From NCBI RefSeq assembly GCF_042767895.1, contig NC_091550.1, positions 52,657,125 to 52,677,124 of the forward strand: a stretch of DNA of 20,000 nt, read 5' to 3'. The notes below the pieces were generated by a model. The model was not told the DNA's origin. It searched no databases and saw only the letters and a program-made list of their open reading frames with translations. Both the position numbers and the translations under genes were made by a program. The stretch is from Penaeus vannamei. Lineage: Eukaryota; Arthropoda; Malacostraca; Decapoda; Penaeidae. Of the stretch, positions 1-10,330 are shown one piece after another; position 1 is the first letter of the stretch, and each line of letters opens with the position of its first letter.

Positions 1-275
1 CGAGGATAATATGAAGGCGCATCCCTTATGAAGACTATTATGCAGTTTCCTCTCCTGTGGTGATAACCTCTATTGCGGATATGATGGTGCTCTGACGATG
101 ATCTATTTTCCATGTATGTAGCATATACACCAAGGAATAAGGCTGGTTGTCGGGAATGCATTGTCAGGAGTGAGGTCAGCGTAGGTTACATATGCGTCGC
201 GGGATCCGATACGGAGAAATGGAGACTGCAGCTCTACGAGATAAGAGGTCTGTTTAGGGTCCTGGGATATCAGGA
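1..275. other. unique sequence, no gene recognised
   Basis: Non-repetitive sequence of mixed composition leading into the (GA)n tract. A reading frame starting at 112 is open on the + strand but about a third of it is Glu/Arg/Gly translated from the (GA)n repeat. The first 55 or so codons match no family I know. No splice or promoter signals can be assigned. It could be an exon or an old transposon fragment; neither is supported. Confidence 0.4.
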
Positions 276-291
276 AACAGAGGGAGAGGGA

Positions 292-366
<75 letters not shown>

Positions 367-405
367 AGGGAGAGGGAGAGGGGGGGGGGAGAAGAAGAAG
401 AGAGA
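276..405. repeat. (GA)n / (GAGGGA)n microsatellite
   Basis: A GAGGGA-type hexamer run flanks a near-pure (GA)n core at about 296-355, then GAGGGA returns and ends in a G9 run with GAA triplets. The mirror-like hexamer/dinucleotide/hexamer order suggests interruption of a (GA)n tract by G-gain at both ends. Confidence 0.95.
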
Positions 406-934
406 GAATAGGCTATCGGCAGTAAACGAGAGGGAAGGAAAAGAGATAAAACGGACAAAAGAGAAAGAGGGTTAAATAGAAGAAGAGAAAAGAGAAGAAA
501 ACAATGAAGGAAAAGAGAAAGAGAAAGAGAAAATTTTAAAAAATCAGAAGAAATGAGTACAAGAAAGACCAAAAGAAAATATCGGAATAAAAGGCAAGAA
601 AAAGAAAAAAAGAAAGAAATAGGAGAACAGGATAAGTATGATACGAAAGAGAAGAGAAAAGAGTTTTGCTTGACGAAGGAAATGGCCCGAAAGGATTAAA
701 AGAATAGCAAGCCAGACCGAGATGGCCACTTCAACATACGTGGCCAGAATTCATTGATCTGGATCGATTGAGAGAAAGAGAAAAAAAACATGATAAAGAG
801 GGAACTGCAAAGAGAAAGAATAAAAACATGATAAAGAGAGAACTGCAAAAGAGAAAGAGAGAGAGAGAGAAAAAAAAAAACACGATAAGGTGGGAAATTA
901 AAGTCACAAACCTAAATCAAACATGACCTCAATA
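406..934. repeat. purine-rich low-complexity DNA with a 38-bp direct repeat
   Basis: A/G-rich sequence made of degenerate AGAAA and GAGAAAG words. It includes a 38-bp direct repeat: CATGATAAAGAG starts at 789 and again at 827, each followed by GAACTGCAAA(G/A)AGAAAG. A diverged third copy starts at 881 after a short (GA)n insertion. Between about 690 and 780 lies a short stretch of ordinary composition. Open - strand frames here are polypyrimidine artefacts rich in Leu, Phe and Ser. Confidence 0.8.
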
Positions 935-3900
935 AAACAAGAAAGCAAATAGTGATAAGAACAAGAGAGCAAAAGAAAGGAAATAGTGATAAGAACAAGA
1001 AAGCAAAAGAAAGGAAATAGTGATAAGAACAAGAAAGCAAAAGAAAGGAAATAGTGATAAGAACAAGAAAGCAAAAGAAAGCAAATAGTGATAAGAACAA
1101 GAAAGCAAAAGAAAGGAAATAGTGATAAGAACAAGAAAGCAAAAGAAAGGAAATAGTGATAAGAACAAGAAAGCAAAAGAAAGGAAATAGTGATAAGAAC
1201 AAGAAGGCAAAAGAAAGCAAATAGTGATAAGAACAAGAAAGCAAAAGAAAGGAAATAGTGATAAGAACAAGAAAGCAAAAGAAAGGAAACAGTGATAAGA
1301 ACAAGAAAGCAAAAGAAAGGAAATAGTGATAAGAACAAGAAAGCAAAAGAAAAGAAATAGTGATAAGAACAAGAAAGCAAAAGAAAGGAAATAGTGATAA
1401 GAACAAGAAAGCAAAAGAAAGGAAACAGTGATAAGAACAAGAAAGCAAAAGAAAGGAAATAGTGATAAGAACAAGGAAGCAAAAGAAAGGAAATAGTGAT
1501 AAGAACAAGAAAGCAAAAGAAAGGAAATAGTGATAAGAACAAGAAAGCAAAAGAAAGGAAATAGTGATAAGAACAAGAAAGCAAAAGAAAGGAAACAGTG
1601 ATAAGAACAAGAAAGCAAAAGAAAGGAAATAGTGATAAGAACAAGAAAGCAAAAGAAAGGAAACAGTGATAAGAACAAGAAAGCAAAAGAAAGGAAATAG
1701 TGATAAGAACAAGAAAGCAAAAGAAAGGAAATAGTGATAAGAACAAGAAAGCAAAAGAAAGGAAATAGTGATAAGAACAAGAAAGCAAAAGAAAGGAAAT
1801 AGTGATAAGAACAAGGAAGCAAAAGAAAGGAAATAGTGATAAGAACAAGGAAGCAAAAGAAAGGAAATAGTGATAAGAACAAGAAAGCAAAAGAAAGGAA
1901 ATAGTGATAAGAACAAGAAAGCAAAAGAAAGGAAATAGTGATAAGAACAAGAAAGCAAAAGAAAGGAAATAGTGATAAGAACAAGAAAGCAAAAGAAAGG
2001 AAATAGTGATAAGAACAAGAGAGCAAAAGAAAGGAAATAGTGATAAGAACAAGAAAGCAAAAGAAAGGAAATAGTGATAAGAACAAGAAAGCAAAAGAAA
2101 GGAAATAGTGATAAGAACAAGAAAGCAAAAGAAAGGAAATAGTGATAAGAACAAGAAAGCAAAAGAAAGGAAATAGTGATAAGAACAAGAAAGCAAAAGA
2201 AACGAAATAGTGATAAGAACAAGAAAACAAAAGAAAGGAAATAGTGATAAGAACAAGAAAGCAAAAGAAAGGAAATAGAGATAAGAACAAGAAAGCAAAA
2301 GAAAGGAAATAGTGAGAAGAACAAGAAAGCAAAAGAAAGGAAATAGTGATAAGAACAAGAAAGCAAAAGAAAGGAAATAGTGATAAGAACAAGAAAGCAA
2401 AAGAAAGGAAACAGTGATAAGAACAAGAAAGCAAAAGAAAGCAAACTGATAAGAACAAGAGAGCAAAAGAAAGGAAATAGTGATAAGAACAAGAAAGCAA
2501 AAGAAAGGAAATAGTGATAAGAACAAGAAAGCAAAAGAAAGCAAACAGTGATAAGAACAAGAGAGCAAAAGAAAGGAAATAGTGATAAGAACAAGAAAGC
2601 AAAAGAAAGGAAATATTGATAAGAACAAGAAAGCAAAAGAAAGGAAATAGTGATAAGAACAAGAAGGCAAAAGAAAGGAAATAGTGATAAGAACAAGAAA
2701 GCAAAAGAAAGCAAATAGTGATAAGAACAAGAAAGCAAAAGAAAGGAAATAGTGATAAGAACAAGAAAGCAAAAGAAAGGAAACAGTGATAAGAACAAGA
2801 AAGCAAAAGAAAGGAAATAGTGATAATAACAAGAAAGCAAAAGAAAGGAAATAGTGAGAAGAACAAGAAAGCAAAAGAAAGGAAATAGTGATAAGAACAA
2901 GAAAGCAAAAGAAAGGAAATAGTGATAAGAACAAGAAAGCAAAAGAAAGCAAATAGTGATAAGAACAAGAAAGCAAAAGAAAGCAAATAGTGATAAGAAC
3001 AAGAAAGCAAAAGAAAGCAAATAGTGATAAGATCAAGAAAGCAAAAGAAAGGAAATAGTGATAATAACAAGAAAGCAAAAGAAAGCAAATAGTGATAAGA
3101 ACAAGAAAGCAAAAGAAAGGAAATAGTGATAAGAACAAGAAAGCAAAACAAAGTAAATAGTGAGAAGAACAAGAAAGCAAAAGAAAGGAAATAGTCATAA
3201 GAACAAGAAAGCAAAAAAAAGGAAATAATGATAAGAACAAGAAAGTAAAAAAAAATAAATAGTGATAAGAACAAGAAAGCAAAAGAAAGGAAATAGTGAT
3301 AAGAACGAGAAAGCAAAAGAAAGGAAATAGTGATAAGAACAAGAAAACAAAAGAAAGGAAATAGTGATAAGAACAAGAAAGCAAAAGAAAGGAAATAGTG
3401 ATAAGAACAAAAAAGCAAAAAAAAGAAAATAGTGATAAGAACAAGAAAGCAAAAGAAAGGAAATAGTGATAAGAACAAGAAAGCAAAAGAAAGCAAACAG
3501 TGATAAGAACAAGAAAGCAAAAGAAGGGAAATAGTGAGAAGAACAAGAAAGCAAAAGAAAGGAAATAGTGATAAGAACAAGAAAGCAAAAGAAAGGAAAT
3601 AGTGATAAGAACAAGAAAGCAAAAGAAAGGAAATAGTGATAAGAACAAGAAAGCAAAAGAAAGGAAATAGTGATAAGAACAAGAAAGCAAAAGAAAGCAA
3701 ATAGTGATAAGAACAAGAAAGCAAAAGAAAGGAAATAGTGAGAAGGACAAGAAAGCAAAAGAAAGGAAATAGTGATAAGAACAAGAAAGCAAAAGAAAGG
3801 AAATATTGATAAGAACAAGAAAGCAAAAGAAAGGAAATAGTGAGGACAAGAAAGCAAAAGAAAGGAAATAGTGTTAAGAACAAGAATGCATAACAAAGGA

Positions 3901-5727
3901 AATAGTGATAAGAACAACAAAGCAAAAGAAAGGAAATAGTGATAAGAACAAGAAAGCAAAAGAAAGGAAATAGTGATAAGAACAAGAAAACAAAAGAAAG
4001 GAAACAGTGATAAAAACAAGAAAGCAAAAGAAAGGAAATAGTGATAAGAACAAGAAAGCAAAAGAAAGGAAATAGTGATAAGAACAAGAAGGAAAAAGAA
4101 AGGAAATAGTGATAAGAACAAGAAAGCAAAAGAAAGGAAATAGTGAGAAGGACAAGAAAGCAAAAGAAAGGAAGTAGTGATAAGACGAAAAAGGCCAAAG
4201 AAAGTAAATAGAGATAAGAACAAGAGATCAAAAGAAAGGAAATAGTGATAAAAACAAGAAAGTAAAAGAAAGGAAATAGTGATAAGAACAGGAGAGCAAA
4301 AGAAAGGAAATAGTGATAAGAACAAGAAAGCAAAAGAAAGGAAATGGTGAGAAGGACAAGAAAGCAAAAGAAAGGAAATAGTGATAAGAACAAGAAAGCA
4401 AAAGAAAGGAAATGGTGATAAGAACAAGAAAGCAAAAGAAAGGAAATAGTGAGAAGGACAAGAAAGCAAAAGAAAGCAAACAGTGATAAGAACAAGAAAG
4501 CAAAAGAAAGGAAATAGTGATAAGAACAAGAAAGCAAAAGAAAGGAAATAGTGATAAGAACAGGAAAGCAAAAGAAAGGAAATAGTGATAAGAACAAGAA
4601 AGCAAAAGAAAGGAAATAGTGATAAGAACAAGAAAGCAAAAGAAAGGAAATAGTGATAAGAACAAGAAAGCAAAAGAAAGGAAATAGTGATAAGAACAAG
4701 AAAGCAAAAGAAAGGAAATAGTGATAAGAACAAGAAAGCAAAAGAAAGGAAATAGTGATAAGAACAAGAAAGCAAAAGAAAGGAAATAGTGATAAGAACA
4801 AGAAAGCAAAAGAAAGGAAATAGTGATAAGAACAAGAAAGCAAAAGAAAGGAAATAGTGATAAGAACAACAAAGCAAAAGAAAGGAAATATTGATAAGAA
4901 CAAGAAACCAAAAGAAAGAAAAGAGAGAGAAGGACAAGAAAGCAAAAGAAAGGAAATAGTGAGAAGGACAAGAAAGCAAAAGAAAGGAAATAGTGATAAG
5001 AACAAGAAAGCAAAAGAAAGGAAACAGTGATAAGAACAAGAAAGCAAAAGAAAGGAAACAGTGATAAGAACAAGAAAGCAAAAGAAAGGAAATAGTGATA
5101 AGAACAAGAAAGCAAAAGAAAGGAAATGGTGATAAGAACAAGAAAGCAAAAGAAAGGAAATAGTGATAAGAACAAGAAAGCAAAAGAAAGGAAATAGTGA
5201 TAAGATCAAGAAAGCAAAAGAAAGCAAATAGTGATAAAAACAAGAAAGCAAAAGAAAGGAAATAGTGATAAGAACAAGAAAGCAAAAGATGGGAAATAGT
5301 GATAAGATCAAGAAATCAAAACATAGGAAATAGTGAGAATAACAAGAAAGCAAAAGAAAGGAAACAGTGATAAGAACAAGAAAGCAAAAGAAAGGAAATA
5401 GTGATAAGAACAAGAAAGCAAAAGAAAGGAAACAGTGATAAGAACAAGAGAGCAAAAGAAAGGAAATAGTGATAAGAACAAGAAAGCAAAAGAAGGGAAA
5501 TAGTGATAAGAACAAGAAAGCAAAAGAAAGGAAATAGTGATAAGAACAAGAAAGCAAAAGAAAGGAAATAGTGATAAGAACAAGAAAGCAAAAGAAAGTA
5601 AATAGTGATAAGAACAAGAAAGCAAAGGAAAGAGAACAGTGATAAGAACAAGAAAGCAAAAGAAAGCAAATATTGATAAGAACAAATAAGCAAAAGAAAG
5701 GAAATAGTGATAAGAACAAGAAAGCAA
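935..5727. repeat. 34-bp minisatellite array, about 141 units
   Basis: Contiguous head-to-tail copies of a 34-bp unit; a clean copy is 1022-1055 (21 A, 8 G, 2 C, 3 T on the + strand). 4,793 bp divided by 34 gives about 141 units. There are no spacers, so it is not a CRISPR array. Most copies differ at 0-3 positions. Recurrent variants are GGAAATAG to GCAAATAG or GGAAACAG, AAGAAAGC to AAGAGAGC or AAGGAAGC, and GTGATAAGAAC to GTGAGAAGGAC. A few units carry indels (near 2443, 3840 and 4915), and 3195-3260 is a degenerate patch. The unit holds no TTA, CTA or TCA on the + strand, so the - strand has no stop codon in any frame. This explains open frames of up to about 1,600 codons encoding a Leu/Phe/Ser/Cys-rich 34-residue period. 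They have no gene-like boundary, codon bias or domain, and are not annotated as CDS. Confidence 0.97.
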
Positions 5728-5960
5728 GACCTCTTTGTATTCAGCTGAGAAAAGAATTCCTCGTACCATATTTTCGAAGATAGACCCCGTTAAGCAGGAC
5801 AAAGTGCACCGTGGACTTTGGACGCAACATCGTTTCCTGAATATCTAAGTGTTGTTCCTGAACTACGAGAGAAAAAACTTGGAAATTGTACTGTACAGCG
5901 TGGACAAACAAGGAGGTAGACTTGCACGAAGCATGGGTGCAACGGTGATACTAAGTGGCT
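5728..5960. other. unique spacer after the minisatellite
   Basis: About 230 bp of non-repetitive sequence between the 34-bp array and the next microsatellite. A + strand frame from 5849 gives about 37 ordinary residues before running into Asp/Gly translated from GAT/GGT repeats. I do not recognise a protein and do not call a gene. The hexamer GACCTC at 5728-5733 repeats one found just outside the left end of the array at 925-930. Confidence 0.5.
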
Positions 5961-6317
5961 ATGATAATGACGATGGTGATGATGATGGTGAGGATGGTAA
6001 TGATGGTGATGATGGTAGTGATGATGATTCTGGTGGTTGTGATGATTATGATGGTGATGATGGTGGTGGTGATGATAATGGTGATGATGACGGTAGTGAT
6101 AATGATGGTGGTGGTGGTGATGATGATGGTGGTGATGATGATGGTGATGATGATGGTGATGATGGTGATGATGATGGTAGTGATAATGATGGCGGTGGTG
6201 ATGAAGTTAATGATGATGGTGGTGATGATGATTATTTTGGTGGTGATGATTATGATGATGGTGCTGATGTTAATGATGATGGTGGTGGTGATGATGGTGG
6301 TGAGGATGATGATGGAA
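5961..6317. repeat. (GAT)n/(GGT)n trinucleotide microsatellite
   Basis: Imperfect trinucleotide array of GAT, GGT and AAT triplets. Because the period is three, several frames are open: Asp/Gly-rich and Met/Val-rich on the + strand, Ile/Thr-rich on the - strand. These are translation artefacts. Confidence 0.93.
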
Positions 6318-6550
6318 ATAATGATAAACATAATAGAACGGATGAACATGAAAAATGATAATGTTTAAGAATATATAATCTAATAAATAATAATGATAAT
6401 AATGATAAAACACAATACCAACAGTAACAATAATAATGATAACGAATGCATGGAGCAACTGCAAGAGTAAAATATCAAGAGGTTTATATACCATTATCTG
6501 TGTAAGTGGAACTGCAATGAGCTCTGTAGTTAAGAATGATGTGTAATGAA
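6318..6550. repeat. A/T-rich TAA/TGA-type degenerate repeat
   Basis: Degenerate AATAATGAT-type sequence to about 6440, followed by about 100 bp of ordinary AT-rich sequence. No gene seen. Confidence 0.7.
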
Positions 6551-6716
6551 TGTATGTGTGTGTGTGTGTGTGTGGGTGAATGTGTTTGTAAGTATGTGTG
6601 TGTGTCCTTGTGTGTGTGTGTGTGTGTATGTGTTTATTTGTGTGTGTGTGTGTGTGTATGTGTGTGTGTTTATGTGTGTGTGTGTGTGTGTACTTGCGTG
6701 TGTGTGTGTGTGTGTT
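6551..6716. repeat. (TG)n microsatellite, interrupted
   Basis: TG dinucleotide array interrupted by TATG, TTTATTTG and CTTG words. Open frames here are Cys/Val repeats and not genes. Confidence 0.95.
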
Positions 6717-7560
6717 TTAAGTCCAGACGAACTTATGTGATGTTCCTTTATTATCTGATACTGTCAAGTGGTATCTGAACAGTGTTCTTTGTGGGGAGAA
6801 ACCTTTCTACAGCTTAATCTTTGATAACGATCCCCAATCTCCCACAATCACACACATTCTCTCTATGTCCTTCCGTTCACACACTCTCTCTCCTCTCTGT
6901 CTTTTTGTCTTTCTCACTCGCTTTCCTTACTCTCTTGATGTCAGTTTTGTCTTTCTTGCCCCTCCGATTCTCTCTCTCTCTTTCTCTCTCCCTCCCTCCC
7001 TCCCTTCTCTCTCTCTCTCTCTCTCTCTCTTTCATACACACACACCCTCCCGTCCTCTCCCTCTCCTCACTTACTGTCCATCTTTATTTCGTCAATCTAT
7101 TTGCTTATCTCTTTGTAATTTCTCTTTTTTGTTACTCGTTATTTACACTTTCATCTCGCTGCTTGATGCACGGATCTACTAAGTCAACAAACAAGAATAA
7201 ATGTTTGTTCTGGAGTGTGTTTGGAGAAAGATGCATCCCCTCGCTTCTCTCTCGCTCAAAAACTGAGTGTTCAGTCGAGTCATTTCCTGTCATTTTGCAT
7301 TCTGTCTTCATTCTTTGTTTTTTTTCCCTTCTACACATGCTTAGATATATGTTACGGTATACATTCGTGTATATTTACACTTCTCTTGATACTGCATATG
7401 TACAGATGCAATGGTAAACGCGTGTCTAGTAGCATAAATATCTGTTTGTATATATTTATGTCAATTTACTTATGCACTTATGTCTATCTACATATACCAA
7501 ACTATCTATAGCGATACATAAATAGTAAGAACACATTAATAAGGAGACTGAAAGAGGAAA
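6717..7560. other. AT/CT-rich spacer, no gene seen
   Basis: CT-rich low-complexity DNA occupies about 6840-7065, including near-pure (CT)n at 7005-7032 and a short (CA)n at 7036-7046. The remainder, 7070-7560, is unique AT-rich sequence. Several short frames are open on both strands but are dominated by Ser/Leu from CT repeats or lack recognisable motifs. Confidence 0.6.
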
Positions 7561-7566
7561 AGAAAC

Positions 7567-7683
7567 TTTATTTTGTTGTTGCCAAATTTATTGTACAAGA
7601 ATACAAAGCAATACACAGTACACACACATTGCCATATTTATTGTACAATAACATAAAGCAATACACAGTACACACACACACAC
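7567..7683 (-). promoter_or_regulatory. 50-bp tandem duplication with - strand AATAAA signals
   Basis: A segment beginning GCCA(A/T)ATTTATTGTAC at 7581 is repeated exactly 50 bp later at 7631, and both copies end in a short (CA)n. Read on the - strand, each copy contains AATAAA (complements of 7587-7592 and 7637-7642). A third AATAAA lies at 7567-7572. Three polyadenylation-type hexamers within 76 bp, downstream of a short open frame at 7917-7702, are compatible with the 3' end of a - strand transcript or retrocopy. AATAAA is common in AT-rich DNA, so this is suggestive only. Confidence 0.3.
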
Positions 7684-7701
7684 ATATGAAGAGAATGCAC
7701 T

Positions 7702-7917
7702 TCAAAACTCTTGCACTGAGTGGCCGTCAGTCTGCCAGTGCCTGGGATTCGCCTGATTGTGCTGAGCGCTGCGGGATGGCGGGATCTTCTGCCATTGATT
7801 CCTGATGGTGTGTTCACGTAGGCTGACCAACGGCTTATTATTTCGAAGTGAGCGTTCTGCCTCATCTATCGGGAAAGCCATTATTGTTTTTCCATGAATC
7901 TGGTGCATTTTCAGCAA
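7702..7917 (-). other. unidentified short open frame in a unique island
   Basis: About 70 codons open on the - strand, ending before the AATAAA-bearing duplication. Composition is protein-like rather than repeat-derived, containing words such as MAFPIDEAERSLRNN and REHTIRNQWQKIPPS, and the island is GC-richer than its surroundings. A second - strand frame (7865-7638) overlaps it, so the true frame is uncertain. There is an in-frame stop about 20 bp upstream of the first codons and then a (TA)n microsatellite, so any gene would be truncated. I see no domain or catalytic motif. It could be a decayed transposon 3' end, a last exon, or chance. Confidence 0.2.
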
Positions 7918-7938
7918 GAAGGATATGATACATCAAAG

Positions 7939-7941
<3 letters not shown>

Positions 7942-8037
<96 letters not shown>

Positions 8038-8141
8038 TAGGTAAATATATACACACATGCGTATACATGCATACATATAAATATATATAAATGTAAATCG
8101 ATGTACGAACACACACAGATATACATATACGTGCATATACA

Positions 8142-8226
<85 letters not shown>

Positions 8227-8238
8227 GTGTATAAATAT

Positions 8239-8309
<71 letters not shown>
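7942..8309. repeat. compound microsatellite (TA)n-(CATA)n-(TA)n-(CT)n
   Basis: (TA)n at 7942-8034, a degenerate TACATA segment with CACACA, (CATA)n at about 8137-8168, (TA)n to about 8222, then pure (CT)n at 8242-8309. The (CT)n tract is also the first recognisable part of the higher-order tandem array to its right. The five other (CT)n tracts of that array follow a conserved head, which is absent here. Confidence 0.95.
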
Positions 8310-8313
<4 letters not shown>

Positions 8314-9702
8314 GAATCATCCTCACGTGACATTAAAAGGACTCCGTAAATATTTCTACTTTTGCTTGTCTGCGTTAACAAGAAAATCAAACATTTGTCA
8401 AAACGTTTTTTTTTTTTCTTTTTTGCATCTTCGCTGATCTAGATAAAACCATTTCCATCATGACTAATAACAAAACGAGTTATAGAATAAGCGTTATTTG
8501 TTTTATGCATTTGATATCTCTCCAATGTATATCATATATTTTCGAACAAAGGTCTATTTTGCGTCACTTTGAAACTAGTAATTCCATGCCAAAAAGTGCA
8601 TAATCATAAAATTAACGTAAATTAACAAATAAAAAAATAGATTTTCATTTCCTCACAATTAATGATATAATTATTTGCTATCGCGTTAAAATGCTATACT
8701 GTTCACTATTAACACAGAGATTGCGCGGCAGGTGCTCAGTCACCAAAGACTTAAATGGTACCAAAGAGTAGATCTATAAATAGAAGAATAACCATAAATT
8801 TTGTTATAATTATCTGTCGTGCTATTGTATAAATGTTATAAGTTATTGATACTAAAACCTATGGAGCCATTTTTTAGTATACCAAAATCTCTGTGGTTCA
8901 TGCTTGTACATTATGCCATCTCAGCACAGTAGGTTACATGATCACCTGTTAATTTGCTTTATGAATATCACATTTCTCCTTCCGTATTGCACAGTGCCGA
9001 CAGAGTTGAGCAAATGAAAGCAACTAAAATTTCACGTTTACACGAATGTTCAAACAAAGAAAAGGTATCATGTCTTTAATATTAGCAAACGCTAATATTG
9101 ATAAGACATGACCGCAATAATAGCAACTATAAATAGTAACACTAGATATAAATGATAGAAGTAATAACAATATTAATCATGCTGCAAATAATATTAATAC
9201 TAGTTAAAAAAAAAACAATAACAGTGATAACAAGGATGAAGCAGAGAATATTGATAATTATAATAGTAGTATTAACAACATTACTAATAATAATGATAAT
9301 AAAAATGATGATTATCTAATGATAAAGATTGGAAAGTTAAAAAAAAAAGATGATAATAAAATCAATAGTAATGATAATGATGAAATAATGACATGGTAAT
9401 TGTAATACCGCTGCTGCTGCTACTGTGATGATGACAACGATATTGAACAAAAATCAATGATAAAAGTCAAATAATGATACAAATGATAATAACAATAATA
9501 ATGATAACCAATGACAATAGTAATAATGATGATGATACCCAATAATAATGCTAATAGTAATTAAGTTAACCAACAACAATAACAATGGTGGTAATTATAA
9601 TGATTATAACAATAATAATTATGAAAATATGACCCAATATAAGATGATGTGCTAATGATAAGAATTATAATGATAATAATAATAAAAAACAATAAGAACA
9701 AT
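8242..9702. repeat. half-unit C1 (left-truncated)
   Basis: First C copy. After (CT)n comes the C-specific island with CATTAAAAGGACTCCGTAAA at about 8332, then AT-rich sequence, an inverted repeat at 9069-9110, and TAA/TGA-rich DNA from about 9115. The head that precedes (CT)n in other copies is missing. It lacks a few bases (TATGCCTCA) present in C2 and C3 ahead of the CGCGGCAGGTGCTCAGTC island near 8727. No protein-like frame seen. Confidence 0.85.
9069..9110. repeat. imperfect hairpin in half-unit C1
   Basis: Arms 9069-9086 and 9091-9110 around the loop AAAC. It corresponds to the perfect hairpin at 15047-15090, but the left arm has lost two bases and the right arm carries one A to G change. 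The outer pair T9068-A9111 extends the stem by one. Confidence 0.75.
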
Positions 9703-9906
9703 AATAATGCTAATGACGATGATAGTGATGATATAGTTATTAATAAGAATGAAAATATAACAGCAATAACAATAACGACACTAATAATAATAATGTTCAT
9801 TCATTTTTTTAAAATCACCTTTGGCCTTTCAGATCATCTACAATAGGTTTTGGTTATCCTGCTGCTCCTTAATACTCTCTCTCTCTCTTTCTCTTTCTCT
9901 TTCTCT

Positions 9907-9937
<31 letters not shown>

Positions 9938-10298
9938 CTCTCTCTTTCTCTCCTCTCTCTCTCTCTCTCAAAAGGGTAACAAACACGATTTTTAGCAGTT
10001 TTTTCCCCTTGATAATTTGTGATATTGCATTCACGGCACAAATTTGCTATCGACATTTAAATAGGATTAGGGTCGTGTTTGCGAGTATTCTCACAAGGCT
10101 TTCAAGGCAGCATCGTCTCTGTCTCCTCGCTAGTGTCAGAGTCGCTGGCTTTGCTTCCGTTGTCGTGCATATAGCATGGTTTGTATGGCACTTTCATTTT
10201 TAAATTCTCTGGTAAAGCAATAGTGATGATACAGGACGATAATGATGGTGGTGGTGGTGGTGGTGGTGATGATGGTGGTGGTGATGGTGGTGGTGATG

Positions 10299-10330
<32 letters not shown>

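Noticed and set aside
112..411. 99-codon ORF at the left edge
   Set aside because: Its C-terminal third is Glu/Arg/Gly translated from (GA)n, and the unique part shows no recognisable motif. A real exon cannot be excluded but is not supported.
929..5719. Very long - strand ORFs (up to about 1,600 codons) resembling a repetitive multi-pass membrane protein
   Set aside because: They follow directly from a 34-bp unit lacking TTA, CTA and TCA on the + strand. All three frames give the same peptide period, the frames end only at unit indels, point mutations or the array edges, and no gene signals are present.
935..5727. CRISPR array
   Set aside because: Units are contiguous with no variable spacers, and the context is eukaryotic.
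5849..6358. Asp/Gly-rich acidic protein
   Set aside because: Nearly all residues come from a GAT/GGT microsatellite. Only about 37 N-terminal codons are non-repetitive and they match nothing known.
9850..10203. Conserved ORF repeated in B1, B2 and B3 ending in WFVWHFHF
   Set aside because: It starts in a (CT)n repeat. Copies differ almost entirely by amino-acid-changing substitutions (T/A, V/M, I/V, T/M, A/P, F/L, H/Y) with one synonymous change seen, which argues against selection on this frame.
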